A stretch of 64,000 nucleotides of DNA from Nemertoderma westbladi (Eukaryota; Xenacoelomorpha; Nemertodermatida; Nemertodermatidae): contig JAUCBJ010008381.1 of assembly GCA_032718475.1 (NCBI GenBank), forward strand, positions 1-64,000, given 5' to 3'. Shown here piece by piece: positions 30,678 to 40,648 of this stretch. Numbering within the stretch: the first letter of the stretch is position 1; every line of letters starts with the position of its first letter. Made by a program: the position numbers and the translations under genes. Under the pieces are notes generated by a model. It worked only from the letters and a program-made list of their open reading frames with translations. It was not told the DNA's origin and did not search any database.

Positions 30678-33600
30678 TTACGTTATGGAGTCCCTAGATA
30701 TTTGTCGGATTAGGGAAGTGGTCGTAGGAAGAGTATCTTGCCTTCCATAGTTTCCGGACAGTTTTCGGTCTCTTTCCAGTAAACATAAACGACTAGCTGG
30801 GCGATTGAGTTGTTGTGTTACTTTCTCCGCTCCCTTGGCCTGTCTAATCTCCGCCGGGGTAAGATGAGGAGGCCATTCTTCTTCTTCTTTACTTAAGAAG
30901 TCGGATCCACCTAACCAGCCTGGAGTATCTATCAGTTCTTGAGGAGTTGCTCCTCTGGAAGCGATGTCGGCTGGATTAATCGTCCCAAGGCAATGTCTCC
31001 ATTGATCTACATTGGAGTTAATATCGTCATTATCTGAGGAGTATGGTGTTCCCTCAGTTGGATCGTCCACATCACTGCTCTCCACTTCCCCCTTTACTTG
31101 GTATACCTGTTGTTGAGGTAATCTCTCTTTGAGAGTTCTACGGGAAGGGCCAGTGAAGTACCAACCTACTCTAGTTCTTACCGCATAGGTTTGCAGTGGC
31201 TGCGGTTGAGCAGGCCGTTTCTCCAATGTCTCGAGCGCCTCATGCGCGTTTTGGCCGATGAGTATTTGCACTCCAGGATAATCTGTCTGGAATCGAGGTA
31301 TCTTAAGATGTTGGATGCTCTCATCCTCGTCCCAATTATAAAGGTCTGCTTGGGTAGTAGCGAAGTTCTTTATAGCCACCATTTTTACTGACCTTATGCC
31401 TTGTGTTCCTAACTTATCCTGGGGGGTGGACAACACACCTACATAGTAGTCTGCCGTTAGGGTAGATTTCCAAACCTGCATAATTCCTGACATATTCAAT
31501 TTAGTCCGGAACTTGGGTTGTCCAGCAAAGATATCTTCGGCTAGTTCTTGATCGATGAATGTTCCTGTGCTGCCGGAGTCAAGGAGGGCGTTCACTATGT
31601 AGCTTTTGTTAAGACCGTGAACTCTTACCTGAACTACAGGAAATTCTCTGATTCCTACGTTGGAAGCTGGAGCTTTCCAAGAGGGTTGTTTGGCGAAAGT
31701 AGTCGGGGGAAACTCATCGTTGGTGTCCTTTTCATAAGTAAGTGCTCGATACACTGAGGTATTTATTAGATAACAGGATTCGTTGGCGTCGGAGAATTCG
31801 TCAGTATAGAATCCTTCCATCTCAGACTCTTGATCAGTGTCATTTACATCACTGAATTGGACATGTAGTTCGGGCTCACTTACCTGACTCGGATTGTCTC
31901 GTTCGAACTCACTGTGTAACAAGATGTGATGTTTCGCGCCACACTTTGCACACTTTACGTCGGAGTAACAGGTTCGCCGTTGGTGTCCTGATCTGAGGCA
32001 ATTATAGCATAACCGCTTATTCCACAGGACTGTACGTCTGTCTACAGGGGATTTCTTTAGAAATTCAGCACACGCACTCAAACGGTGGGGCCTGTCGCAC
32101 AGCGCACATTTTGGTTTGATGTTACTCACCTTAACTTGGTTAACGTTCTGCACTCTCGTTCTTTCTTCGGGCTTTCTTCCGTGAATTCTCTTAGGAGACG
32201 TAGGAGGAGTTGTTGTTACCTGTTCTCTCCTGTCACTGGTTCGAGACTTGTATTTACTTACGTCTTTATAGGTCTTGTTGTCATAGTAAGATTTTGCTGT
32301 GTCTTTCCCGCTGTCCTCTTCTTGAGAAGCTTGGCTTTTGCCGTCGTCAGTATAACACACTGGTATTATCCTTCTCCTAGAAACGGGTTTCTCACTTACC
32401 TTATTTTCCGATGTTTTCTCTCTGGACTGCCTTATGAGTTGTAATTTTACTTCACTATCTAAGAAGGACATGAGATCAGCCATGGTAGGGCTTCGTCGTT
32501 GTTGTTCATTCATGTACAACACTTTCTTGTCCCAGCGTGTACATACTCCACCCTTTGGTAAAGTAGAGACTACTGCTCCAATAACCATGGAACTCTGATA
32601 TTCATGAGACTTACCCAACCAGTCCAATTGTCTACAGATCTCCTGAATCTCATCGGAAAACTCTATAATCCCGCTACTAAGGAAGTTTCGGGGGGCTACT
32701 AATTTTGCATACAAATACTTAGCTATGTTATCCTTGTTACCATACCTGATGTTTAATGTATCCCAAACTTGTCTTAATCCATCTGGATGTCCAATAAACT
32801 TTAACGCCATTAACTTGGGAGGTCCTTCCAAGCACTTGATGAGGAATCTAAGTTTCTCTCCGTTAGATAGTACAGAGTTCTGTATGCTATCTTTGTAATA
32901 TTCGTTGAAAGGTAACCATTTAATCTCATCTCCATTGAATTTGACGATCTCTCCCACTTTGACCGCTTGGCGGGCTTCTGTTCTAGCCATAGTTCTAGTT
33001 TCTTGGGCCATCGTGTTATTTAATATCGAATTATCGGTATATAAAGTTCTCGGATCATTATCAGGTCTATAGGGAATATCATTAATAACAGGTCTATAAT
33101 CACCCTTAATAGGGTTTGCTATAGGAGTTTCAACTTCACTAGCAGTATAGATGCGTGTAGGCTCCACACCTTGCGCATGTATTACTTCAGACCTAACAGG
33201 TTGACACAATGTTACAGGGGGTATTGGTATGCCCTTTTGTATATTGACTAATTTGTCGCGTTCTAGCGCGATACTTTGCTGCACTTCTTGCAACTCTGCT
33301 CTACCTTCCCTCACTGTTCCCTTAAGTTGGTGGACAGTCTCCTGCATCTGTCCTAGCAGGAGATTCATCCCCCGCCGTCCCTCTTCCACCCACTCAACCG
33401 CCGAAGCGGGAGTCGCCAACATAGTAGCGGGCTGACGCGGGACGACGGGAGACAAATTTTTGATTTCTCTCTCTGCTATCTGGACAGGGATATTCTCTTG
33501 GACTGTTCCACCGGGTACAGGCAGTGTAGTACTATGCAAAGGGAATTTAGAGTTAAGCTCTGGAAGTACAGGGGTCTCTAACACAGAAGTGACTTTGGGA

Positions 33601-34886
33601 ACGACAGGCCTAATTATTTCAGGCTCATCAACTATTGTAGGGAGTCTTGTGACCTGAATAATTTGTTCTGTGGGTTCTATACTACTCAAGTCTGTGCTAG
33701 CTAGCTGTCTTCTAACAGCTGGGGGCAAATCAGGCAATTTGTGACGGTGAGATGTTTTTCTACGCCTGCTTAGACGAGATCTATTTCCTCCGCCTTCAGG
33801 ATCGGTGGTCTCGCCTTCCTCCGAGGATGTGTATCCCTGGCGCTTGGGAGTAGATTTTCTCATCATCTGCATTTGATTAGCAGTAAACTGTTTATTTATA
33901 CTGTCTTGCGTCTCTTGCAGATTTTCCAACTCCAGTTGGATAGTCTCCTCAGACGCTCTCCGTTCTGCTTCTGCCACTGTTGCTTTTCTTTCGGCTTCCG
34001 CCGCTTTTCTTTCTGCTTCTGCTTCTGCCGCTTTTGCTTTTCTTTCGGCTTCTGCTTCTGCCGCTTTTGCTTTTCTTTCGGCTTCTGCTTCTTTTCTTTC
34101 TGCTTCTGCTTCCGCCGCCGCTGCTGCTGCTACCTTCCTTTTCTCTATCCGTTCTTTCTTTACTTGATCTTCTTGGACTCTAACGAGGCGGAGTTTTTCA
34201 TCACATTCAGCTTGGTTTGCAGCTAACATTTCGGCATCGATTGAGTCCAACACAAGCTTGGTTCCTTCACTATTAGGGGAAAGTCCAGACAGCCGTCTCC
34301 TCAACTCTTCGTCTCCTAGGAATCGCTGATAGTCGGACAAATAAATGTCGATAGCGTCTCTAGTTCGCGGCTTCTCTGCTGATGTTAATTCGCTTTCCAC
34401 TTCGCTTTCCACCTCGCTTTCCACTTCGCTTTCCACCTCACTTTCCACTTCGCTTTCCACCTCACTTTCCACTTGAGAAGAAGTGGCGTCGGTTGATTCT
34501 TCATAGGTTGGCCGCTCATCATAAACCGTATCCGCCATCTTCGCTCCGCGTTCGGGCGTCCGCTCAACAGTATCCGAACTACTGGAGCTATCGGGCCGCT
34601 GAGAACTAGGTTCTTGGCTAGGAGGTTGCTGCTGTTTTATAGCTTCTTCTTGATCCCGCTTGACTTGGGCCCGAGTGCCTATGGCAGACCAACGGCGCTT
34701 CACTAACTTCGCAAATTGCGAAATCTTTTCTACCAACCTAGGTTCTGACACAACCACTGCAGGGGTTGCCCTTCTTACAGTATGAGGGGTTTCAGACCTC
34801 GGTCTGGGATTCTCTACACTTTGATCTGAGAAACAGGCTGTTGTTTCTAGGAGACTATCTGACAGAGTTTGCCTTGTGTCAGCCAT
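30678..34886 (-). CDS. BEL-1 Gag-protease polyprotein (pol deleted in frame)
   Basis: A single 1402-residue frame from an ATG at 34886. In order: N-terminal region rich in Ser/Arg; acidic ESEV repeats (~139-167); a Glu/Ala/Lys/Arg coiled-coil repeat (AEAERKA, ~250-310); a BEL Gag core of the DUF1759 type (VKFNGDEIKWLPFNEYYKD, ~645; LRFLIKCLEG); an intact CCHC knuckle CYNCLRSGHQRRTC (~960) with a preceding CALCDRPHRL and following CAKCGAKHHILLH; and the protease site LLDSGSTGTFID (~1104). After SSDNDDI the sequence jumps to DQWRHCLGTINPADIASRG, a junction that in BEL-2 spans about 590 residues holding RT and RNase H. It then leaves the BEL frame after KGAEKV and stops, so integrase is absent. 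The frame is otherwise undamaged. Confidence 0.9.
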   Translation of the reverse strand: MADTRQTLSDSLLETTACFSDQSVENPRPRSETPHTVRRATPAVVVSEPRLVEKISQFAKLVKRRWSAIGTRAQVKRDQEEAIKQQQPPSQEPSSQRPDSSSSSDTVERTPERGAKMADTVYDERPTYEESTDATSSQVESEVESEVESEVESEVESEVESEVESELTSAEKPRTRDAIDIYLSDYQRFLGDEELRRRLSGLSPNSEGTKLVLDSIDAEMLAANQAECDEKLRLVRVQEDQVKKERIEKRKVAAAAAAEAEAERKEAEAERKAKAAEAEAERKAKAAEAEAERKAAEAERKATVAEAERRASEETIQLELENLQETQDSINKQFTANQMQMMRKSTPKRQGYTSSEEGETTDPEGGGNRSRLSRRRKTSHRHKLPDLPPAVRRQLASTDLSSIEPTEQIIQVTRLPTIVDEPEIIRPVVPKVTSVLETPVLPELNSKFPLHSTTLPVPGGTVQENIPVQIAEREIKNLSPVVPRQPATMLATPASAVEWVEEGRRGMNLLLGQMQETVHQLKGTVREGRAELQEVQQSIALERDKLVNIQKGIPIPPVTLCQPVRSEVIHAQGVEPTRIYTASEVETPIANPIKGDYRPVINDIPYRPDNDPRTLYTDNSILNNTMAQETRTMARTEARQAVKVGEIVKFNGDEIKWLPFNEYYKDSIQNSVLSNGEKLRFLIKCLEGPPKLMALKFIGHPDGLRQVWDTLNIRYGNKDNIAKYLYAKLVAPRNFLSSGIIEFSDEIQEICRQLDWLGKSHEYQSSMVIGAVVSTLPKGGVCTRWDKKVLYMNEQQRRSPTMADLMSFLDSEVKLQLIRQSREKTSENKVSEKPVSRRRIIPVCYTDDGKSQASQEEDSGKDTAKSYYDNKTYKDVSKYKSRTSDRREQVTTTPPTSPKRIHGRKPEERTRVQNVNQVKVSNIKPKCALCDRPHRLSACAEFLKKSPVDRRTVLWNKRLCYNCLRSGHQRRTCYSDVKCAKCGAKHHILLHSEFERDNPSQVSEPELHVQFSDVNDTDQESEMEGFYTDEFSDANESCYLINTSVYRALTYEKDTNDEFPPTTFAKQPSWKAPASNVGIREFPVVQVRVHGLNKSYIVNALLDSGSTGTFIDQELAEDIFAGQPKFRTKLNMSGIMQVWKSTLTADYYVGVLSTPQDKLGTQGIRSVKMVAIKNFATTQADLYNWDEDESIQHLKIPRFQTDYPGVQILIGQNAHEALETLEKRPAQPQPLQTYAVRTRVGWYFTGPSRRTLKERLPQQQVYQVKGEVESSDVDDPTEGTPYSSDNDDINSNVDQWRHCLGTINPADIASRGATPQELIDTPGWLGGSDFLSKEEEEWPPHLTPAEIRQAKGAEKVTQQLNRPASRLCLLERDRKLSGNYGRQDTLPTTTSLIRQISRDSIT

Positions 34887-37151
34887 GTTTGATTGTACAG
34901 TCGAATGCCTACTGCTATATTACAGTTAAAGCAAGTCTAGTAATTCAGTATCACTGTTAGCCTAATAATTAATTACCGATGCTGCTACTCAGTGTAGCGT
35001 GATATATATATAAAATATTAGAATACCGGTATGCTTATAATATATATATAAGTATTATTACAGACTAGATTTGTCACAGAGTACCGGTATATAATTTTAG
35101 CACAAATATATATAAATATATAATAGGCCTATCGTGAATACCGGTATACAGCTGACACTTATAGTATATATAAGTATAATTATTACTAGAATTAATTACA
35201 GAATACCGGTATGATTTCAGCTCAAATTTATAGAAATAAATATAATAAGCCTATGGTAAATACCGGTATGTCAATTATTTTAGAATAAATGAATTTCTGA
35301 ATATTTTAGGGTTACTTGGTTACTTTAACTTACTTTATTACCGTTATTTAAGCAGCAGTCCAACTGATATTGAGACCTAGTTGTTGTATGGCAGGCCTAC
35401 TATTTATAAATCGTTTGAGTTGATTTATAATATTTATATACCCGTTTAAAAGGGTTTTGTCAATATTTGAAATAAATGTTATTATTTCTGGGGGAGTCAC
35501 TACACAGAAGCTGTGCGCTCTCAGTGAAGTGCTACCTATGGGACACTAAAACAGATAATTCTAATTTACCTAAGTTACTTAATACTACAAATTACTTACG
35601 ATACGGGTGAGATTAAATCTCTAGTTAAACACAACAAAAATATTACGTACGAATTTTTTAGGGTAATTTTACAGGAAGTCTACAAACCAGCCTAACAAAG
35701 GGTTAGAATTCTGGTTATTACAATGGACAGGGTACTACGGTATTTGAAAATAATAAGTAGTAGTAAATACACTGCGTTGTCCAGATAGGGAAATACAACC
35801 GCCTGACGACCTATAACCGTATCGCTATAGGTACTACGTTATGTATCACGGATTGTTCCTACCTAGAAGTTAATTACCGCGGACTACCAGATCCAGCGTG
35901 CCTATTAACCACTTTACAACACAAATATACTGCCTACACACTAATTACTTCGGAAAGCACTGTACACTAAACCCTAAATTAGGTACAAGTACTGGTACAA
36001 CAAATAATCAGTAGTTAAATATACTTGAACAGTTAAAAGAACCACGGCATCTGCTGGAGTGACCGAAGCACAAAGTCACCAGTCTTTACCTACGCCAAGC
36101 AGCCCGTGTAGTACCGGGGTTAATTTAACTATAACGGTATGTGTAACAAACACAATTACTGTAGGAATAAACTTGGGGACATGAATGTTGCGAATAATCG
36201 CATAAACTCTGAATAATAAATATTACGCTACCCGTACAGAATACTCAAACAAATACAAACCAAACGCTGGCAGACTACCACCAAGCCTAAATAAACTACT
36301 GTATGTGCAGATTCCAAAACGGTTAGTTAGTATGCGTTCTAACACGGTAGTACGACTTATTCTTTAAGAGGGGATTGACCTTACAGTTATGACTGCCCCA
36401 ACTTACTAACTGGCACTTTATCAGACAAACTCTACACAAGCAGCAATCTCTTCAGACCTAATAATAGCTAGACAACAATCCAGCCTACAAAATATCTGAG
36501 TAATAACTATTACGGTACCTGAACAGACCACACAAACAAACACAAGCCAAAACGCTGGCAGAATACTGTCAAGCCTAAATAAACTACAGTATGTGCAGAT
36601 TCCAAAATTGTTAGTTAGTATGCGTTCTAACACGGTAGTACGACTTATTCTTTTAAGAGGGGATTGACCTTACAGCGATGGCTGCCCCAACTTACTAACT
36701 GGCACTCTATCAGACAAACTCTACACACGCCGTAATCTCTCCAAACCCAACAACAATCCGACAACAGTCCGGCCTACAATTATCTGAACAATCTGAGCAG
36801 ACTTACACGTCTTCAGCTCAATATTAACTTACTAGGAAATAAAACTGACAGAAATAGACCTAAGTAAAATCCCAATAAAAACCAGGCGTCCCCGATTTAA
36901 TATCGAGACCTACCGGTATACAATAATCAAAATCGAATAATACTAATGTACTTATACTGGAAGTACCGGTTAGGACAGTTGGGCCTACGGACCTACAGAA
37001 GTACCGGTTCTGGCAGTTGGACCTACGGACCTACAGCAGTACCGGTTCTGGCAGTTGGGCCTACTGACCTACAGAAGTACCGGTTCAGGTTTACCGGTTG
37101 ACCGGTACTTTCAACTTTATTGCTTACTACAATAAAGTCAATAACTGTTAT
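34887..37151 (-). other. BEL-1 leader with tandem repeats
   Basis: Long untranslated leader between the 5' LTR and gag. It contains a ~115 bp AT-rich tandem repeat with ACCGGTAT words (35020-35280), a direct duplication with a 288 bp period (about 36190-36480 and 36480-36770) and a ~41 bp triplicate AGTACCGGTTCTGGCAGTTG (36965-37080). BEL-2's leader (55526-57448) is homologous but has the 288 bp unit once. Just inside the LTR the minus strand reads ATAACAGTTAT in both elements, a conserved spot where a primer-binding site is expected. Confidence 0.7.
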
Positions 37152-38439
37152 TGTACGCGCTTTTGAAGACCTTTAGCAGTTTAACCTGCCAAAATTTATA
37201 TGTCTTTTGGTTTATAAATATACTTTAGAAGATGACAAATATTTAATACCAATAAACACAACATTAGCAGAAGCCAGCCTAGTGCGCGTCCATTCACCCG
37301 CTGGATATTCCCGGGAGACTGGATTCTGAGGGCTTAGATTATTATTGCAGTGAAGCTTACTGTATTGTATTATTCGATTGATCATTAATAATTAATTTCT
37401 GACTAATATTATTTACTTTCGGGAAATATTAACAGTTCCTTTAGGACGTGGCGCTCTATCTAAGTAAACAGAGATATGACTTATACTAATCACAACGGTA
37501 AGTCGGTAAGGCTTATGATTCACGTATGAGGCGCATTCTTTAGGAAATGCTTAGTTATCAGCCACAATCATGCACACTACCGGTAACGCACAATACTGCT
37601 CACTAATTTGCCGACCGTCAATGAATTTTATCATATATAAAGAGAATAGCAACGGACTCATGTAGGGCTTATCAAATAGCATTAAATTCAATACACACCA
37701 CAATAATATAAGTCGCAATCGCTATATATATAACCCGCCTCTCTAACCTGTAGTGTATCAAGAAAATTGGGAAATTTGGGTTCTTTATAAATGTTCTCCA
37801 AATAATATTCAATCCACTGATATAAGATATGACAACAGTAAAAACATTAAGACGGTAGGTTAAGATATGATATGAACAGATATGTACAGCGATATGCACT
37901 GATATGGACCGGTATGTGATTTGCACCGATAACAGTTATACGCTCTATAATCTTCAGCCTACTAATGTTTCTTCTAAAGTATGAAATGAATTGACTCTAG
38001 AGCCGTTGTTCCTGGCCTAGACAGCAATAACAACAAAGTATCAAGTAAAAACAGTAAGACTGAACACTCTCCTTATGATCGGCCGAAAAGCTACACGTCG
38101 ACAGGAAAAATCGCTCTGATTGGCTCAAGCCAAACAAAGAACCATGCGTCCAATGGCTGTTTCCATGTCAGCAACCAGCTGTTAGATGTCGTAATATGAA
38201 TCATCACGGCTAAGCTGTGAAAGGTATTTGGTGCATTGTAGGTTTTTTGCCTTACCATGTCCGCCAAAACACGTATATAGCAGAATGACTTTTATGTCCG
38301 TTAAAACACCTATAACGGTACCTTGCGGGCGAGGGGAATATATATACAGTTAGAGAACCTTTTAGAGTATTCCAGCGCCTGGGGGGGAAACTGGATTGCG
38401 AAGCAAAGGGGCCAGTTATATCCCACAGAAGCTTTTACA
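37152..38439 (-). mobile_element. BEL-1 5' LTR
   Basis: 1288 bp, same as 26239-27526. Its right boundary is followed directly by the second GCAGT target duplication at 38440-38444. Confidence 0.92.
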
Positions 38440-38500
38440 GCAGTGTATGGTTGGAGTTATGTCTGGGTTGCTATAGCAATACTACTGGCTGCCTATATTA

Positions 38501-38763
38501 CAGTATCTCCGGGCCGGACTTAGTATCTCCGGGCCGGACTTAGTATCTCCGGGCCGGACTTAGTATCTCCGGGCCGGACTTAGTATCTCTGGGCCTGAGA
38601 TAGTATCTCCGGGCCGGACTTAGTATCTCCGGGCCGGACTTAGTATCTCCGGGCCGGACTTAGTATCTCCGGGCCGGACTTAGTATCTCCGGGCCTGAGA
38701 TAGTATCTCCGGGCCGGAATTAGTATATCCGGGCCTGAGATAGTATCTCCGGGCCGGACTTAG
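38501..38763. repeat. 20 bp minisatellite with a five-unit higher-order pattern
   Basis: Thirteen exact-length units of TAGTATCTCCGGGCCGGACT, with a variant ending GGGCCTGAGA at units 5, 10 and 12. The order AAAAB-AAAAB-AB-A indicates a 100 bp block that was itself duplicated. It lies 57 bp from the right end of BEL-1. Confidence 0.9.
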
Positions 38764-39367
38764 AAAAAAAAGGGGAAATCAATGTCCCTTTAGGGGCTCC
38801 GTAGTTATCACTCCAAAGGGTCGGTCTCCTGTTTATCTATGCCAGCTTGACATCGATTTGGCCTGTCATAGCATAATTAGAGTATGTTGGATATTCGTAG
38901 TAGAACATTGGCGGCCCCTTTTTGGGGACACAACTCTATATGCACTTCTAAAGTTTATTTAAAATGATAAGAATGGGAAAAAGGTTGTAAAAACATTATT
39001 TTTATAAAAACCAATTACAAACAATATCCTACCAACCTGTATTTATACACATTATGAGTATTTGAGGGTAACTATTACAGCTGTGTTCTCATTCAGTAAA
39101 CATATTGAAACAAAAAAGAAAAAGTGTTGCGCAATAATAGGTTCGTGGAGCAAACTCCATCTCGTTTCTGTTGAAACTGGGCTGCGAATTATCAGGATAA
39201 ATATTTACCCGCGGTAACATATGCAATGGCCGAAATATGACAATTTCTCGCTCTGAAAAACCTGAAGGAGATATATAAAGAAAAGGCAACTTTTACTAAA
39301 AAAAATGCTGGGATTACAATTTTCATCATCCTCAACACTCGCCTTAAATCTTTTCGGGGAGAGGACA
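38764..39367. other. Noncoding flank of the 39368 ORF
   Basis: No gene, repeat or clear promoter motif was recognised in this stretch. Confidence 0.35.
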
Positions 39368-39652
39368 ATGTCCTACGATATCCTCTCTAAGTCACCAGGT
39401 ATTTTTAAACCGGAGGTCATCGAGGCTTATAGGACGTTCCGTACTGAGCGGCAGGAAAACTTTATCGCGGAGGGATTCACTGAAGGACCGGCATTCCACT
39501 CGAGTACTTTGAGAAAACTGGAACAGAAAAATCGCCACGTTGTAACGAGATTGATTTCCCACGGTTTCCATCATAAACTGTACAGCAGCACCACACCGTT
39601 CCACACTCTTTCAGATAGTTGCGTGTGCAAATACTGTGGCGCCAGTTGCTAG
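39368..39652 (+). CDS. Possible small intronless gene, 94-115 aa, unknown
   Basis: An open frame runs from an ATG at 39305, but the ATG at 39368 has the better context (GGACAATGT, A at -3) and gives 94 residues. The product is charged and soluble (MSYDILSKSPGIF, EAYRTFRTERQENF, LRKLEQKNRHVVTRL), contains ISHGFHHKLYSSTTPF and ends CVCKYCGASC, a cluster of four cysteines. The base composition is higher in GC than the flanks, which supports coding. No repeat family matches it within the window. I do not recognise the protein; a conserved small metazoan protein, an exon without visible splice sites or a retrocopy are all possible. Confidence 0.4.
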   Translation: MSYDILSKSPGIFKPEVIEAYRTFRTERQENFIAEGFTEGPAFHSSTLRKLEQKNRHVVTRLISHGFHHKLYSSTTPFHTLSDSCVCKYCGASC

Positions 39653-40376
39653 CATTGCACCGCTATCATGCACAATGTGTCCTGCACCAGTTCAACTAGC
39701 TTTACGTTAAATCAATGGGGGGGGGGGGGGGGGGGGGGGGTCAACTCACTATTTAATTTTTAATTTACTTATATATTTGATTCTTCATTAATTTACATAT
39801 GTTTTTACTTACTACATCAGTTAGACACCGCTAATAATTAGAATGTTTTAATTAAATTTTAAATATTGAATTCCTGATTTTAAGGTCGTCAATCACGCAA
39901 CAAATTAATATTTACATTGAATACCTTTACTATGTTTTTAACATTAGTCCTACCAGTTTTACATATTACATATATTTTAATATTCCATATGGTATTAACG
40001 AGTATTGTTATTGTATTAATTAATGTGTTATAATTAACTTTAATAGTATCAATTTATAATTTAACGGAGTGGGGGTGTATCTATAGAAAAGTAGGTGTGG
40101 GCGTAGGTGTATGTGTAGGTGTAGGTGTGGGCGTAGGTGCAGGTGTAGGCGTAGGCGTAAGTGTAGGCGTAGGTGTAGGTGTAGGCGTAGCGTTTACACC
40201 ACAGACAAACGTGTAAAATAAAACCCGGAGACAGTGACAGCTGTCTGAATCATGTTAATTAATACGCATCGAATGAGCCACAAAGCAAGGAATGAGAGCG
40301 AAATCTGTCGGCGTGTACATACATACATACATACAAACTGAGCAGATTTATATATATTTTAGATACTATACATTAG
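39653..40376. repeat. Simple repeats and AT-rich spacer
   Basis: Holds poly-G (39717-39740), a degenerate GTAGGY hexamer array (GTAGGTGTAGGCGTAGGTG-like, about 40089-40192) and a short ACAT run (40318-40334). Nothing coding is visible. Confidence 0.7.
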
Positions 40377-40648
40377 ATACTGTAATAATAATATAATTGT
40401 TGCATTTAAAATTATGTGCATAAATACTTCGAAAACATTCAGTCAGCGCGGTACGCCGATTTTAGAGCATTCATCGTGATATTAGAAATGAGTTCATGTC
40501 AGTTAGATAGAGTGTTCCTGTTCATGTCTTTTTCAATAATAGTCTATGGCATCTGAATGTCAAATGTCTACAGGTTGCATGAATAAAAGCACGAAAAGTT
40601 TACAAAGTTGCAAAGTGAACACTGAACTCAATAAAATATCACAAACTA
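40377..40648. repeat. Paralogous segment P2, first part
   Basis: Matches P1 (10679-10915). The segment continues at 42187-42216 and again at 59067-59515, separated by two fold-back insertions and everything nested in them. Confidence 0.85.

Larger units (their letters stand above)
26239..38439 (-). mobile_element. BEL-1: 12.2 kb BEL/Pao LTR element lacking RT, RNase H and integrase
   Basis: Two direct 1288 bp LTRs (26239-27526 and 37152-38439) bound an internal region on the minus strand. Both LTRs start TGTAAAAG and end GTACA on that strand. A 5 bp target duplication GCAGT sits at 26234-26238 and 38440-38444. I found no difference between the LTRs by eye, so the insertion looks young. Internal order on the minus strand is leader (37151-34887), a single gag-protease frame (34886-30678), noncoding DNA, then an accessory cysteine-rich ORF region (29053-27605). 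The polymerase region has been deleted in frame. An intact gag with intact LTRs but no polymerase predicts movement in trans, helped by a complete relative such as BEL-2's family. Confidence 0.93.

Noticed and set aside
31000-31045. Possible intron explaining the missing RT in BEL-1
   Set aside because: This is genomic DNA lacking the region, and the corresponding BEL-2 boundary (GATATC..) has no GT donor; a deletion fits better than splicing.
33873-34226. Cysteine/phenylalanine-rich plus-strand frames opposite BEL-1 and BEL-2 gag repeats (also 54004-54543)
   Set aside because: Antisense shadows of the EAERKA-type coiled-coil repeats.
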